A stretch of 11,458 bases of DNA from NCBI GenBank assembly GCA_032353305.1, contig JAUCNG010373150.1:1-11458 (forward strand), in the 5' to 3' direction. This document shows, one piece after another, positions 1 through 6,965 of this stretch. Made by a program: the position numbers and the translations under genes. The notes under the pieces are model-generated. The model ran no database searches, was not told the DNA's origin, and saw only the letters and a list, made by a program, of their open reading frames with translations. Each line of letters starts with the position of its first letter. Positions within the stretch are counted from its first letter, which is position 1. This DNA is from Cephalothrix spiralis. Lineage: Eukaryota; Nemertea; Palaeonemertea; Archinemertea; Cephalotrichidae.

Positions 1-735
1 ATGTATCTGCACCTTAGCTAAATGTTGACTCATTTTGCATGGGCAATTTTGCATCTTTAATTTTAACGACCTGTCTTCATGCGTGAAAATCCATTGGCTG
101 TGAATAATTATTGGTAGAATCGATTAAGTCTGCATTGTAAGTGGTGTAAGCCAACTATTTGTTTGGTTTGCTATTCAAAGGATTGTCTTGTCGATTGGGC
201 CAGGGTATTATGAAATATGATATAATAGCATGGGAACGAGGATGTCTACTGTCACGTAGTTTAATTTCATTGCATTTACTATTAATGCAATTTTAGGTAC
301 ATGTACAATGTATACATTGTACTATACTATAATATTTTTATGAAACTGTTATGATTTTAAAGCGGGTATTTTAGTCGAATGTTTTAATATAAGTTATATA
401 TTATATTGGTTTTTGTTTTACTTTAGTTAGGGATTAACAACTGGGCAAAATAAACAGTAGGGATCAATAGGAAAGAGAAAACTGGTGATATAAAATAAAA
501 CAGTCATAGTACATTTCGTCGTGCAATACAAGCAGTTATTTTCACTTGGCGCTGCGCGACTTTTAAAAATATCAGCATTGTATTGCTCTCACAAAAATTG
601 TACAATAATTGTATATTATTGTTGCATCAAAACTTAATATATCTGATTGGATATTTCATGAAATATTGCATCAATATTTGTTGTCGGATTAGGATATTAA
701 ATGATAATATTTAAGAAACACTTATCTTCGGTGTT
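1..735. other. AT-rich upstream region, no gene seen
   Basis: I see no coding region in this stretch on either strand. It holds several short inverted repeats. ATTGCATT at 269-276 faces AATGCAAT at 284-291. A perfect 20-bp palindrome lies at 303-322. ACAATAAT at 602-609 faces ATTATTGT at 615-622. No transposon ends or splice-flanked exon could be recognised. It may contain the promoter or 5' untranslated exons of the receptor gene at 891, but nothing in the sequence proves this. Confidence 0.5.
303..322. repeat. Perfect 20-bp palindrome
   Basis: GTACAATGTATACATTGTAC equals its own reverse complement over all 20 bases, and symmetry stops immediately outside. It could be a dimeric transcription-factor site or a chance product of AT-rich DNA. 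It sits about 590 bp upstream of the first receptor start codon. Confidence 0.8.
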
Positions 736-741
736 TATAAA
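736..741 (+). promoter_or_regulatory. Possible TATA box of GPCR 1
   Basis: TATAAA occurs about 150 bp upstream of the GPCR 1 start codon. If used, transcription would begin near 765-775, giving a short 5' leader of roughly 120 nt. TATA-like strings are common in DNA this AT-rich, so this is only a candidate. Confidence 0.22.
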
Positions 742-858
742 CTAACCAATAGGATATGAAACTCAACTATCAATAACAAAACGATATATTACTGACAAGT
801 GACAATATACGACGAAGAACACTGTACCAAACAATTTGCAGTCGAAGTGGTCCATTGC

Positions 859-870
859 ATGAAAAAGTAA
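859..870 (+). promoter_or_regulatory. Minimal upstream ORF before GPCR 1
   Basis: ATG AAA AAG TAA is a complete three-codon upstream ORF, in a different frame from GPCR 1, ending 20 nt before the main start codon. Upstream ORFs like this can lower translation of the main frame or require reinitiation. Whether it is in the mRNA depends on the transcription start, which is unknown. A second out-of-frame ATG at 756-758 also opens a short ORF ending at 776. Confidence 0.4.
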
Positions 871-890
871 GAACTCCAAAGTGTTCAAAA

Positions 891-1856
891 ATGGCTATAC
901 CAATTAACTTTTCTTCTACTACTTCTGCGAATCTAACTATGAGAGAAACATTGATTAATCTTGAGGAGGTGTATATCTTTATTGGTATTATAGCTGCACT
1001 GAGCATCCTGATTCTGTCTGGAAATATTCTACTGATTACATCAATTTTAAATACAAATCGACTTTGGAAACGATTGACATTTCGATTCGTTTTAAGTCTT
1101 GGATTCAGTGATTTATTTATTGGACTAACTTTACCATTTTACTTTCTTCCTGACTTTTTACCAGAAAATCGATATATAAATTCACTTTTTGTTTGTATTT
1201 TAATTTATTCAATCGGTTCAACATGTACATTTGCAACAATTCTGAACTTATCAATGGTGATTGCAGAACGGTTTATCGCCGTAAAATTCCCTCTTCGTTT
1301 TCGTGCGATTGTAACAGGAAAGCGAATTGGAATAGCTATATGTATTTCATGGTGTCTTAGTGTCATTTTTGGAATAGCAGGCCTAATTCCATTTATTATG
1401 CATGGAAAATTAAAAAAGATAGTACAATGTCAAGTAAGCCAGGTATATCAGAGCAAATTGTATTCATACATAATTACAACATCAAGCATTATCTTTTTTT
1501 CCTGTATTACATCTATGTATATCATGATTATACTTGAGGCATGTAAACAATCAAAAGGAGTTCGATCTACAGCTACCAGAATAGCAGGTCTTGAATCACG
1601 ATCGAAGAATAGAGAAAAAACTATTTTTAAAACAATGGGATTAGTTATTGCCATATTCCTTATATGTTGGATTCCTATTTCAGTTTCTATGGCAGTCACG
1701 GTCGCATCAGATGTGCCACGTATCGCATTATCATGCCTGGCTTTTGCGAATTCAGCTGTTAATCCAATTGTGTATGGACTACGCCTCGACGAATTTCGAA
1801 GTTCTTATAGAAAAATATATATCGGAATCAAGAATCGAATCTGTTCAAAAGGGTAA
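891..1856 (+). CDS. Orphan rhodopsin-class (class A) GPCR 1, single exon
   Basis: Seven-helix plasma-membrane receptor of 321 aa, expected to signal through heterotrimeric G proteins. The start is the only in-frame ATG (891, A at -3 and G at +4, a strong Kozak context) after an in-frame stop at 774-776; a longer frame would need a TTG start. The short N-terminus has N-glycosylation sequons at N6 and N14. Visible class A landmarks: N45 (1.50), LSLGFSD with D74 (2.50), C102 (3.25) paired with C180 in ECL2, E126-R127-F128 (E/DRY position), W154 (4.50), CWIP 259-262, NPIVY 291-295, then a helix-8-like stretch and C318 as a possible palmitoylation site. TM5 has no proline, and the TM7/helix 8 block resembles the melanocortin/adenosine (MECA) side of class A. 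Position 3.32 is G109, not Asp, so it is unlikely to be aminergic; 6.55 is Met, not Asn, so adenosine is not supported. The ligand is unknown. It is paralogous to the gene at 2945. Confidence 0.93.
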   Translation: MAIPINFSSTTSANLTMRETLINLEEVYIFIGIIAALSILILSGNILLITSILNTNRLWKRLTFRFVLSLGFSDLFIGLTLPFYFLPDFLPENRYINSLFVCILIYSIGSTCTFATILNLSMVIAERFIAVKFPLRFRAIVTGKRIGIAICISWCLSVIFGIAGLIPFIMHGKLKKIVQCQVSQVYQSKLYSYIITTSSIIFFSCITSMYIMIILEACKQSKGVRSTATRIAGLESRSKNREKTIFKTMGLVIAIFLICWIPISVSMAVTVASDVPRIALSCLAFANSAVNPIVYGLRLDEFRSSYRKIYIGIKNRICSKG

Positions 1857-1871
1857 AGAAATATGCGAGAT

Positions 1872-1877
1872 AATAAA
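1872..1877 (+). terminator. Candidate poly(A) signal of GPCR 1
   Basis: AATAAA lies 15 nt after the GPCR 1 stop codon. It would give a very short 3' UTR. The match is canonical, but the hexamer is frequent in AT-rich DNA and I see no other confirmation of a cleavage site. Confidence 0.35.
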
Positions 1878-2024
1878 TACAAACATTAGACCAGACCTGC
1901 ATTAGACATAACCTATATTTATTAGACGTCTTGGAACAAACGTAGATAGATACATGCGAAGAGGTTTGCTAGCAATTAAATTTTTGCTGATATGCTGCTA
2001 AAAAAATCTGTTCTATTCAAATTT

Positions 2025-2057
2025 TTTACGAAATCTTGATGTATACAATTTCGTAAA
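2025..2057. repeat. Hairpin with perfect 10-bp arms
   Basis: TTTACGAAAT at 2025-2034 is the exact reverse complement of ATTTCGTAAA at 2048-2057, separated by 13 bases. It lies about 170 bp past the GPCR 1 stop and could be in a long 3' UTR. No function can be assigned. Confidence 0.6.
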
Positions 2058-2113
2058 TGATCTACAAAAAAGTTTAAGAAAAATCTTCTTAAGAAATAAC
2101 GAAATTCGATGAT

Positions 2114-2210
2114 GTCTTCATGTTCGTATTTCGGGATACATCGACATGATCGGAATCGATAAAATGACTTCGATCATGCCGATGTATTCCGAAGAAATTA
2201 CGACGAAGAC
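2114..2210. repeat. Imperfect inverted repeat, possible degenerate MITE
   Basis: The arm at 2114-2152 and the arm at 2171-2210 are imperfect reverse complements. The inner 21 bp (2132-2152 against 2171-2191) differ at only two positions, and GTCTTC at 2114 faces GAAGAC at 2205. The spacer is only about 18 bp. The local base composition, rich in CGAT-like words, differs from the AT-rich flanks, which suggests an inserted element. I found no convincing target-site duplication. Confidence 0.55.
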
Positions 2211-2502
2211 CGGATTCCGATAAGATCTGTCTCCTGTCGTATACCGTGATGATTTTTTTGCGCCTTTGGAGGTCTAGCAAATTGAGGATATTGAATTGAA
2301 GTTACTGTAAGTCAATTGATTTTCTCTCTTACTAAGGAGATCATTTAGTGGACAATACGCTATAGTTTAATCAATAACCAGTAACCACTGGTATTATGTA
2401 GTGTTTATGTAGTCTTTAAGTGTATAGAATATAGCCATACTAATTCTACACTCTAGTTTTCAAATATTTCAAGTCAACATTTTGAATTTTTCCAAAAACA
2501 AC

Positions 2503-2605
2503 TTAATGATATGATTGTGAAGGCGATTTAGATAAGAAATATTTTGGTATAAGTTTCATGTTTCTGCTTTTGAATGAAAGTATATGACTTGGAATCAGGA
2601 AATTT
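2503..2605. repeat. Dispersed direct repeat, copy A
   Basis: This segment aligns with 9124-9222 in the same orientation. The best part, 43 bp starting GATAAGAAA at 2531, matches 37 of 43 bases, and after a small gap a further 24 bp matches 19 of 24. It lies 340-440 bp upstream of the GPCR 2 start codon. It is either a dispersed repeat or the trace of a larger duplication. Confidence 0.7.
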
Positions 2606-2612
2606 CCTGATT
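2593..2612. repeat. Perfect 20-bp palindrome upstream of GPCR 2
   Basis: AATCAGGAAATTTCCTGATT is identical to its reverse complement. Its centre, GGAAATTTCC, resembles a Rel/NF-kB-type half-site pair, but that is pattern likeness only. The diverged copy near 9.2 kb keeps GAATCA and loses the symmetry, so the palindrome is specific to this copy. Confidence 0.75.
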
Positions 2613-2875
2613 TAAAAAACATTGGTAGTGTTTATAAATGTGTTTTACATCAGCTATTACATGTTCAGTGTATATGTTTAAAAAAATCAATTTTTAAATT
2701 AGATAATAAAAAATCCTGGGAACGAACATATGAGCTATCACTTATGTAACAAATAGCACGAAAGATTGACATTTAGAGCTTAAAATCTAAAAAGTTAGAT
2801 AAGTGTTATCTATTTATTTAATCCTGTATTTTAAAATTTAAGCGGATGTCATCATTAGATTAGATTCCGGTACAC

Positions 2876-2887
2876 CCAATTATATAG
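2876..2887 (+). promoter_or_regulatory. Possible TATA element of GPCR 2
   Basis: TATATAG at 2881-2887, directly preceded by CCAAT at 2876-2880, lies about 60 bp upstream of the GPCR 2 start codon. A start site 25-35 bp downstream would fall near 2906-2916. That would exclude the upstream ATG at 2896 and leave a leader of only about 30-40 nt. CCAAT abutting TATA is not the usual spacing. Confidence 0.25.
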
Positions 2888-2895
2888 TTTTCATA

Positions 2896-2985
2896 ATGCA
2901 AGAAACGTATCGTTGGTTAACTTGGTTAAAGGATCTCCGGGGCTATGGATTATCCTTATATTATATTGGGAAGCAATGGGAGTAA
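2896..2985 (+). promoter_or_regulatory. Upstream ORF overlapping the GPCR 2 start
   Basis: An ATG at 2896 with A at -3 opens a 29-codon frame that runs past the GPCR 2 start codon at 2945 and stops at 2983-2985 in another frame. If transcripts begin upstream of 2896, ribosomes using this ATG would bypass GPCR 2. The peptide itself looks like chance sequence. A start site downstream of 2898 would remove it from the mRNA. Confidence 0.4.
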
Positions 2986-3904
2986 TAGAACATTTATAAA
3001 TGATCTGGACCCTTCTTTAACTCACAATGAAGCTGTGATCATCATTGTCATTGTCACAATCATAACATTGTTAATTTTGATTGAAAACTCAATTCTAATC
3101 GTGTCCATACTGATAAACAAGGCGTTGTTACAACGTATCACTTATTGCTTCATTCTTAGTCTTAGTTTTAGTGACTTATTTCTTGGATTACTTCTGCCAA
3201 TAATTTTTTTACCGGATATCTATCCAAACAATTCGCTAACAAATTCATTATTCAAGTGCATCTTGGTTTATGGAACTCTTGCACTTCTGATGACGGCTAC
3301 AGTTCTTAATCTGACCTGTGTAACCTTTGAAAGATTTATTGCTATTGTTTACCCCTTACATTTTATTACCATAGTTACAAGAAAGCGCGCTAAGATCACC
3401 ATCTTTGTCTGTTGGATTGTTAGTTTTATTTTTGGATTGGTTATACCCTCTTTTTGGCACAAGGAACTCCTCCATGGAATATATTGTACTGAAAATATTG
3501 TTTATCATCAAGGTTATTGTTACATTATAATTGCTATATGTGTTATATTATTCTTAACAATTACAATTATGTATATTTTCATCTTATGCGAGGCGAAGAA
3601 AACTTATAAGGGCGCATGTGAAAATGACAGAAAAACGAAAATGAATGAAAACAGAATTTTGTGGACAACCAGTTCAGTGCTCGTAATATTATTCATATCT
3701 TGGGTGCCTCTTGGATCTTACATGGCTTTGGGAAGACGTGGTTTTCATATTAACACCGACTTTCCTCGTATGCTTTTATCTTGTTTAGCTATGTCGAATT
3801 CGTTTGTGAACCCCATTGTTTATGGACTGCGTTTGGAGGAATTTAGGGAATCTTACAAAACTGTGTTACTTAAGCTAAAGCCTAGATGGGTAAGGTTTGA
3901 ATAA
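2945..3904 (+). CDS. Orphan rhodopsin-class (class A) GPCR 2, single exon
   Basis: Seven-helix plasma-membrane receptor of 319 aa, paralogous to the gene at 891. The ATG has G at -3 and G at +4. The N-terminus (about 30 aa) has sequons at N11 and N14, and N95 in ECL1 is another. Landmarks: E47-N48 (1.50; the usual preceding Gly is Glu), D77 (2.50), C105 (3.25) with C181 in ECL2, E129-R130-F131, W157 (4.50), SWVP 252-255 in place of CWxP, NPIVY 289-293 and helix 8 RLEEFRESY. Position 3.32 is L112 and 6.55 is M260, so neither a biogenic-amine nor an adenosine ligand is supported. Against GPCR 1, residues 64-148 here match 61-145 there without gaps at 48 of 85 positions, and 271-304 match 273-306 at 25 of 34. 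The N-terminus, ECL2 and ICL3 are much less alike. The C-tail is short and basic with no cysteine. Ligand and G-protein coupling are unknown. Confidence 0.93.
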   Translation: MDYPYIILGSNGSNRTFINDLDPSLTHNEAVIIIVIVTIITLLILIENSILIVSILINKALLQRITYCFILSLSFSDLFLGLLLPIIFLPDIYPNNSLTNSLFKCILVYGTLALLMTATVLNLTCVTFERFIAIVYPLHFITIVTRKRAKITIFVCWIVSFIFGLVIPSFWHKELLHGIYCTENIVYHQGYCYIIIAICVILFLTITIMYIFILCEAKKTYKGACENDRKTKMNENRILWTTSSVLVILFISWVPLGSYMALGRRGFHINTDFPRMLLSCLAMSNSFVNPIVYGLRLEEFRESYKTVLLKLKPRWVRFE

Positions 3905-3999
3905 AATCCTGATATCAATTTGCCTTAACTTGTTGTAAATGTCATGTCACAACAACCTACTATCATAGAATATATTCTGTTCGGTTTTCTGATAATAAA
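3900..3999 (+). terminator. Candidate poly(A) signals of GPCR 2
   Basis: AATAAA occurs at 3900-3905, overlapping the stop codon, and again at 3994-3999. The second lies inside the left arm of the fold-back at 3960-4550, so it could have been brought in by that element. If neither is used, the transcript would run into the palindrome. Confidence 0.3.
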
Positions 4000-4550
4000 A
4001 AAGGCAGTTCCGCTTCTCTGTGGATCACAAAGACACATATAAACGGACGTTTATTTCTTACTTTGGATCACAATGACACATGTAAACGGACGTTTAATCA
4101 TCTAAGTGGAGAGTCCTAACGTGATTTTTCAGATATTGTTGAGTAATGATACAGCAACCTAATATAAGTAGTCTCGATCGGAAACATTACGATTAATGAG
4201 CCAATTCCATCGATAAATCCATTATATCGGGTTGTAATTGACATGAAATTTAATGAAATTGGCTCATTGGTCGTATCATTCCGATCGGGACTATTTATAT
4301 ACACTGTATTAGGTTGCTATATCATAACGCAAAAATCACATATAAACGGATGTTTATGTGGATCACAATGACACATAAACGGACGTTTAAGATGCATAAA
4401 CATCCGTTGATGCGTCATTGTTATCCACAGAAACACATAAACGCCCGTTTATATGTTTCTTTGTGATCCACAGACTGAGGATAAACGGAACTGCAAGTTT
4501 ACCATATCATGAAAACCTGATAAAACCAAACATAATATATTCTTTGATAG
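3960..4550. mobile_element. 591-bp fold-back (long-palindrome) element
   Basis: Paired arms at 3960-4206 and 4257-4550 surround a 50-bp spacer. Matching blocks in order from the outside are: 3960-3988 with 4522-4550 (26 of 29); GCAGTTCCG at 4004-4012 with its complement ending at 4494; about 35 bp around TCTGTGGATCACAAAG with 4438-4474; GTGATTTTT at 4121 with 4331-4339; 4146-4164 with 4307-4325 (18 of 19); 4169-4182 with 4280-4293 (13 of 14); and 4195-4206 with 4257-4268 (12 of 12). The right arm is longer because it carries extra repeats, including an inner hairpin (4358-4372 with 4414-4428). There is no coding capacity. AAG flanks the inner ends at 4001-4003 and 4495-4497, but symmetry continues beyond them, so the true boundary and any target duplication are uncertain. 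It is most likely a non-autonomous fold-back or MITE-type transposon; a local inverted duplication is the alternative. Confidence 0.8.
4040..4451. repeat. Six copies of a 14-bp near-palindrome, TAAACGNNCGTTTA
   Basis: Copies at 4040-4053, 4083-4096 and 4376-4389 read TAAACGGACGTTTA. Those at 4343-4356 (TAAACGGATGTTTA), 4397-4410 (TAAACATCCGTTGA) and 4438-4451 (TAAACGCCCGTTTA) are variants. Most follow an ACACAT-like word, and several have GTGGATCACAATGAC nearby. A further copy, TAACCGTCCGTTTA at 4614-4627, lies 64 bp outside the fold-back. Each unit is symmetric except for its two central bases. Such arrays in transposon subterminal regions are often transposase-binding sites; host-factor binding is the alternative. 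Confidence 0.75.
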
Positions 4551-4563
4551 AGCTTTGATAGAG
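4542..4563. repeat. 11-bp tandem duplication at the right edge of the fold-back
   Basis: CTTTGATAGAG occurs twice in direct tandem. The first copy forms the end of the right arm and has a counterpart at 3960; the second has none, so it is probably a later local duplication. Confidence 0.6.
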
Positions 4564-6564
4564 CTATTGCTAGCTACTACAATGGTTCAAACTTTTAGAT
4601 ACAGAAGATCAAATAACCGTCCGTTTATAGGTAACTCTGAACACACCAATAGATCAAGAGCCAAATTAGTTTTTTCGTAATGCTCGGTTAAACGTTTAGT
4701 TAACATTGGAATGTTATTATTAAAAATGAAGATGAAATTATGAAAAATATGTTAATTCCTGTTCTAGTCACGTATTGTATGCAATTAATATATTTATATT
4801 TCTATATTATCATGTACGTACATCTGAAATAGAGAACGAACATTTATCTTAATAGAACCTGCTTTAGTGTTATATCAATCTACAATTCAACTCAAATTCA
4901 TCCAAATCAAATAGCAAGGCAAAAGGATCTCCAATTTCAAATTAAAACTGACACTATAAATCCCAGTGTCAAAATATGTTTTGTTGTACCCGCGTCCTTA
5001 CGAGAAAATGGGTAATCTAGTAGTTTTCCAGAACTCCAAAATACAAATACAATACATTCGTAAATGAAACTTAACAAAATCCACCGTCATATAAAAAAAT
5101 GTAATCGACACACCATTGATATTTTTGTATATGAGATACTTTTATTGAACAATGATAATTTATGTAATTGTAACTTAACTTTTTAAAACTTAATAACAAA
5201 ATAATCAAGAAATAACTAGTTCTAGCCATTTTAAAGAATCAATTGAATGCAAATGAAGATACATTTTTGGCCTAAAGTGGGCCTTCTAATCATATTGACA
5301 AGTAAAAGACAATTATCGTCAGTTGAAATTTTTTATGAAGCTATACACAACAATCTACCTAAATCTGATACAGGTACATGTACTTTGAGTTTCATGTACT
5401 TTCGAAAAGAAAATGCTACTAAATCTGAGACTAAATGATATGTTTTTAAAAGTAAATTAAAATTAAAAACTTATTTTCTTTTTTATATAATACAAGTATT
5501 ATATACTTCTTAACATAACTAATTACAATGTATCTACTATCACTAGTCAACATAATGAAAATATAGTTTTTCTCTAACAATATAAGACACATATAAAAAT
5601 TGATCTAATTTATGTAAGATAGTGTAAAACTAAAATACGTAAACGAATTAAAATACGAAAGGAGTTTTATCCTAAGTCAGTTTTGACATGGAAAAAAATT
5701 GCAGAAAATAATATTTATCAGATTTTGTTTTGTGATATATGGCCAATATTAGCGAACACAATAAAACTTTCTAAATGTGACGCCCCCTTAAATAAATTAT
5801 GACATCCACTACGACCTTAAAGGGAGACTGGATCGTTAAACAATAATATTAAAACAGTAGTAATTCTTCAATAAGTAATTATCATACTATAGTTCACTGC
5901 AGTACAACTAATGTATAAGGTATATACATCAGTAAAACTGTAAGCTGCCAATGAATTTTTAATCCCATAATGGGGAAGGAACCATGGTAATCTGTACCAG
6001 TCAGAATATTTTCCGACCTAGAAAGTGTGCCCCTTAAATTAAAAATAGCCCGCTTGTTCAGGGTATAGCCGCCCATTTAAACGCCCGTCGGCTACTCTAA
6101 TAAAAATGTCCGACATTTTAGTATAAATGACTAGATAAATAGATATTGGTTAGTAATAAATCAAGATAGTTACCCATATAGGGGTAATGTTATCAATCAT
6201 ACAAAACCACACACCATTCCGCTTTAAGTATAAATGATAGTACATTTAATCCTATATAATATTACATGAATATTGTATAATCGTGTACCCCGATGTACCC
6301 GCGATACAAAACTATAGGATCACGGTTACTTGATCAATAATTATAAAAAAATAATAGAATAAAGGTAGGTAACCATTGCAAGATTACATGAAAATACAGG
6401 CGGTATTGATTTTAGATTAATACATTACGATTATTCAAAAATACATCAAATGCAGTGGCGTTATGACAGTATGGGTGACCCGTCTCATGTTATGGGTCCT
6501 CCCAAATTAACCACTCTTCGCAAGAAATAGAACATAAAAGCATTAAATACAAAACATTCATTCT
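4564..6564. other. AT-rich intergenic DNA, no gene recognised
   Basis: No frame has codon content, length or motifs that suggest a protein, and I see no RNA gene. Small structures include TATAATAC/GTATTATA near 5485-5502, AAAATGT/ACATTTT around 6103-6119 and a TTACCC/GGGGTAA hairpin near 6169-6188. Two similar words, CCCCCTTAAAT near 5784 and GCCCCTTAAAT near 6031, may be remnants of a decayed element. From 6453, CAGTGGCGTTATGACAGTAT resembles a transposon end, but I could not pair it convincingly. Confidence 0.45.
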
Positions 6565-6965
6565 CAGGGTTCCCACAGATTTTGGCAAAATTCCATGACT
6601 ATTTCAAGACTATTTCGAGAAACTTAAAGAGTTTTGGCAGTGAATTTCCAGGGTAAATTTCAACAAAATTTTGATTTTTGACCCAATTAGCCAATATTCT
6701 TATTTTCTGGTGTTAAAATGCTTTTCCGCAGTCCAAATACCAGCCAGTGATGAACCGCGACAAATTACTTAAAAAGTTATATCAGGAAAATTGATAGAGA
6801 ATGATGCATCACATCTGACATTACACGTACCTATTCAGAAAAATTGACGCATATATAAAAACTTTTGAGATGTTTAATTATTTTTCAAGGACTTTCTAGC
6901 AAAATTCCAGGACTTTCAAGGACTTTAATAATTTTCCAGGATTTCAAGAACCAGTGGGAACCCTG
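6565..6965. mobile_element. hAT-type non-autonomous element (MITE), 401 bp
   Basis: The ends are perfect 12-bp inverted repeats: CAGGGTTCCCAC at 6565-6576 and GTGGGAACCCTG at 6954-6965. CAGGG-type ends are typical of the hAT superfamily. The subterminal parts carry direct repeats of a GCAAAATTCCA-GGACT-like word (near 6583 and 6898) and of CAAGGACTTT (near 6889 and 6917), a pattern I know from hAT-like MITEs of marine animals. There is no transposase frame, so it depends on an enzyme encoded elsewhere. The 8-bp flanks (6557-6564 and 6966-6973) do not match, so the target duplication expected for hAT is not visible; age or end erosion could explain this. Confidence 0.8.

Larger units (their letters stand above)
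2220..2880. other. Intergenic spacer upstream of GPCR 2
   Basis: No coding region is visible. The stretch contains a CCAGT/ACTGG hairpin near 2380, a sequence shared with 9124-9222, a perfect 20-bp palindrome at 2593-2612 and an AGATAA/TTATCT hairpin near 2797-2811. It probably includes cis-regulatory sequence of GPCR 2, by position only. Confidence 0.45.

Noticed and set aside
891-3904. Aminergic or adenosine receptor identity for the GPCRs
   Set aside because: The key binding positions are absent (3.32 is Gly or Leu, 6.55 is Met), so a named ligand would be a guess.
4040-4451. CRISPR-like array
   Set aside because: The repeated 14-bp units are unevenly spaced, occur in mirrored arms and lie in an animal-type genome, so transposon subterminal repeats fit far better.
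5247-5438. 63-codon plus-strand ORF
   Set aside because: Too short, with no recognisable motif, no supporting splice signals and composition like the surrounding AT-rich DNA.
5816-6042. Possible TTAA element with TTAAAGGG-like ends
   Set aside because: The ends align only with gaps, and the interior shows no symmetry. It could be chance or a very old remnant.
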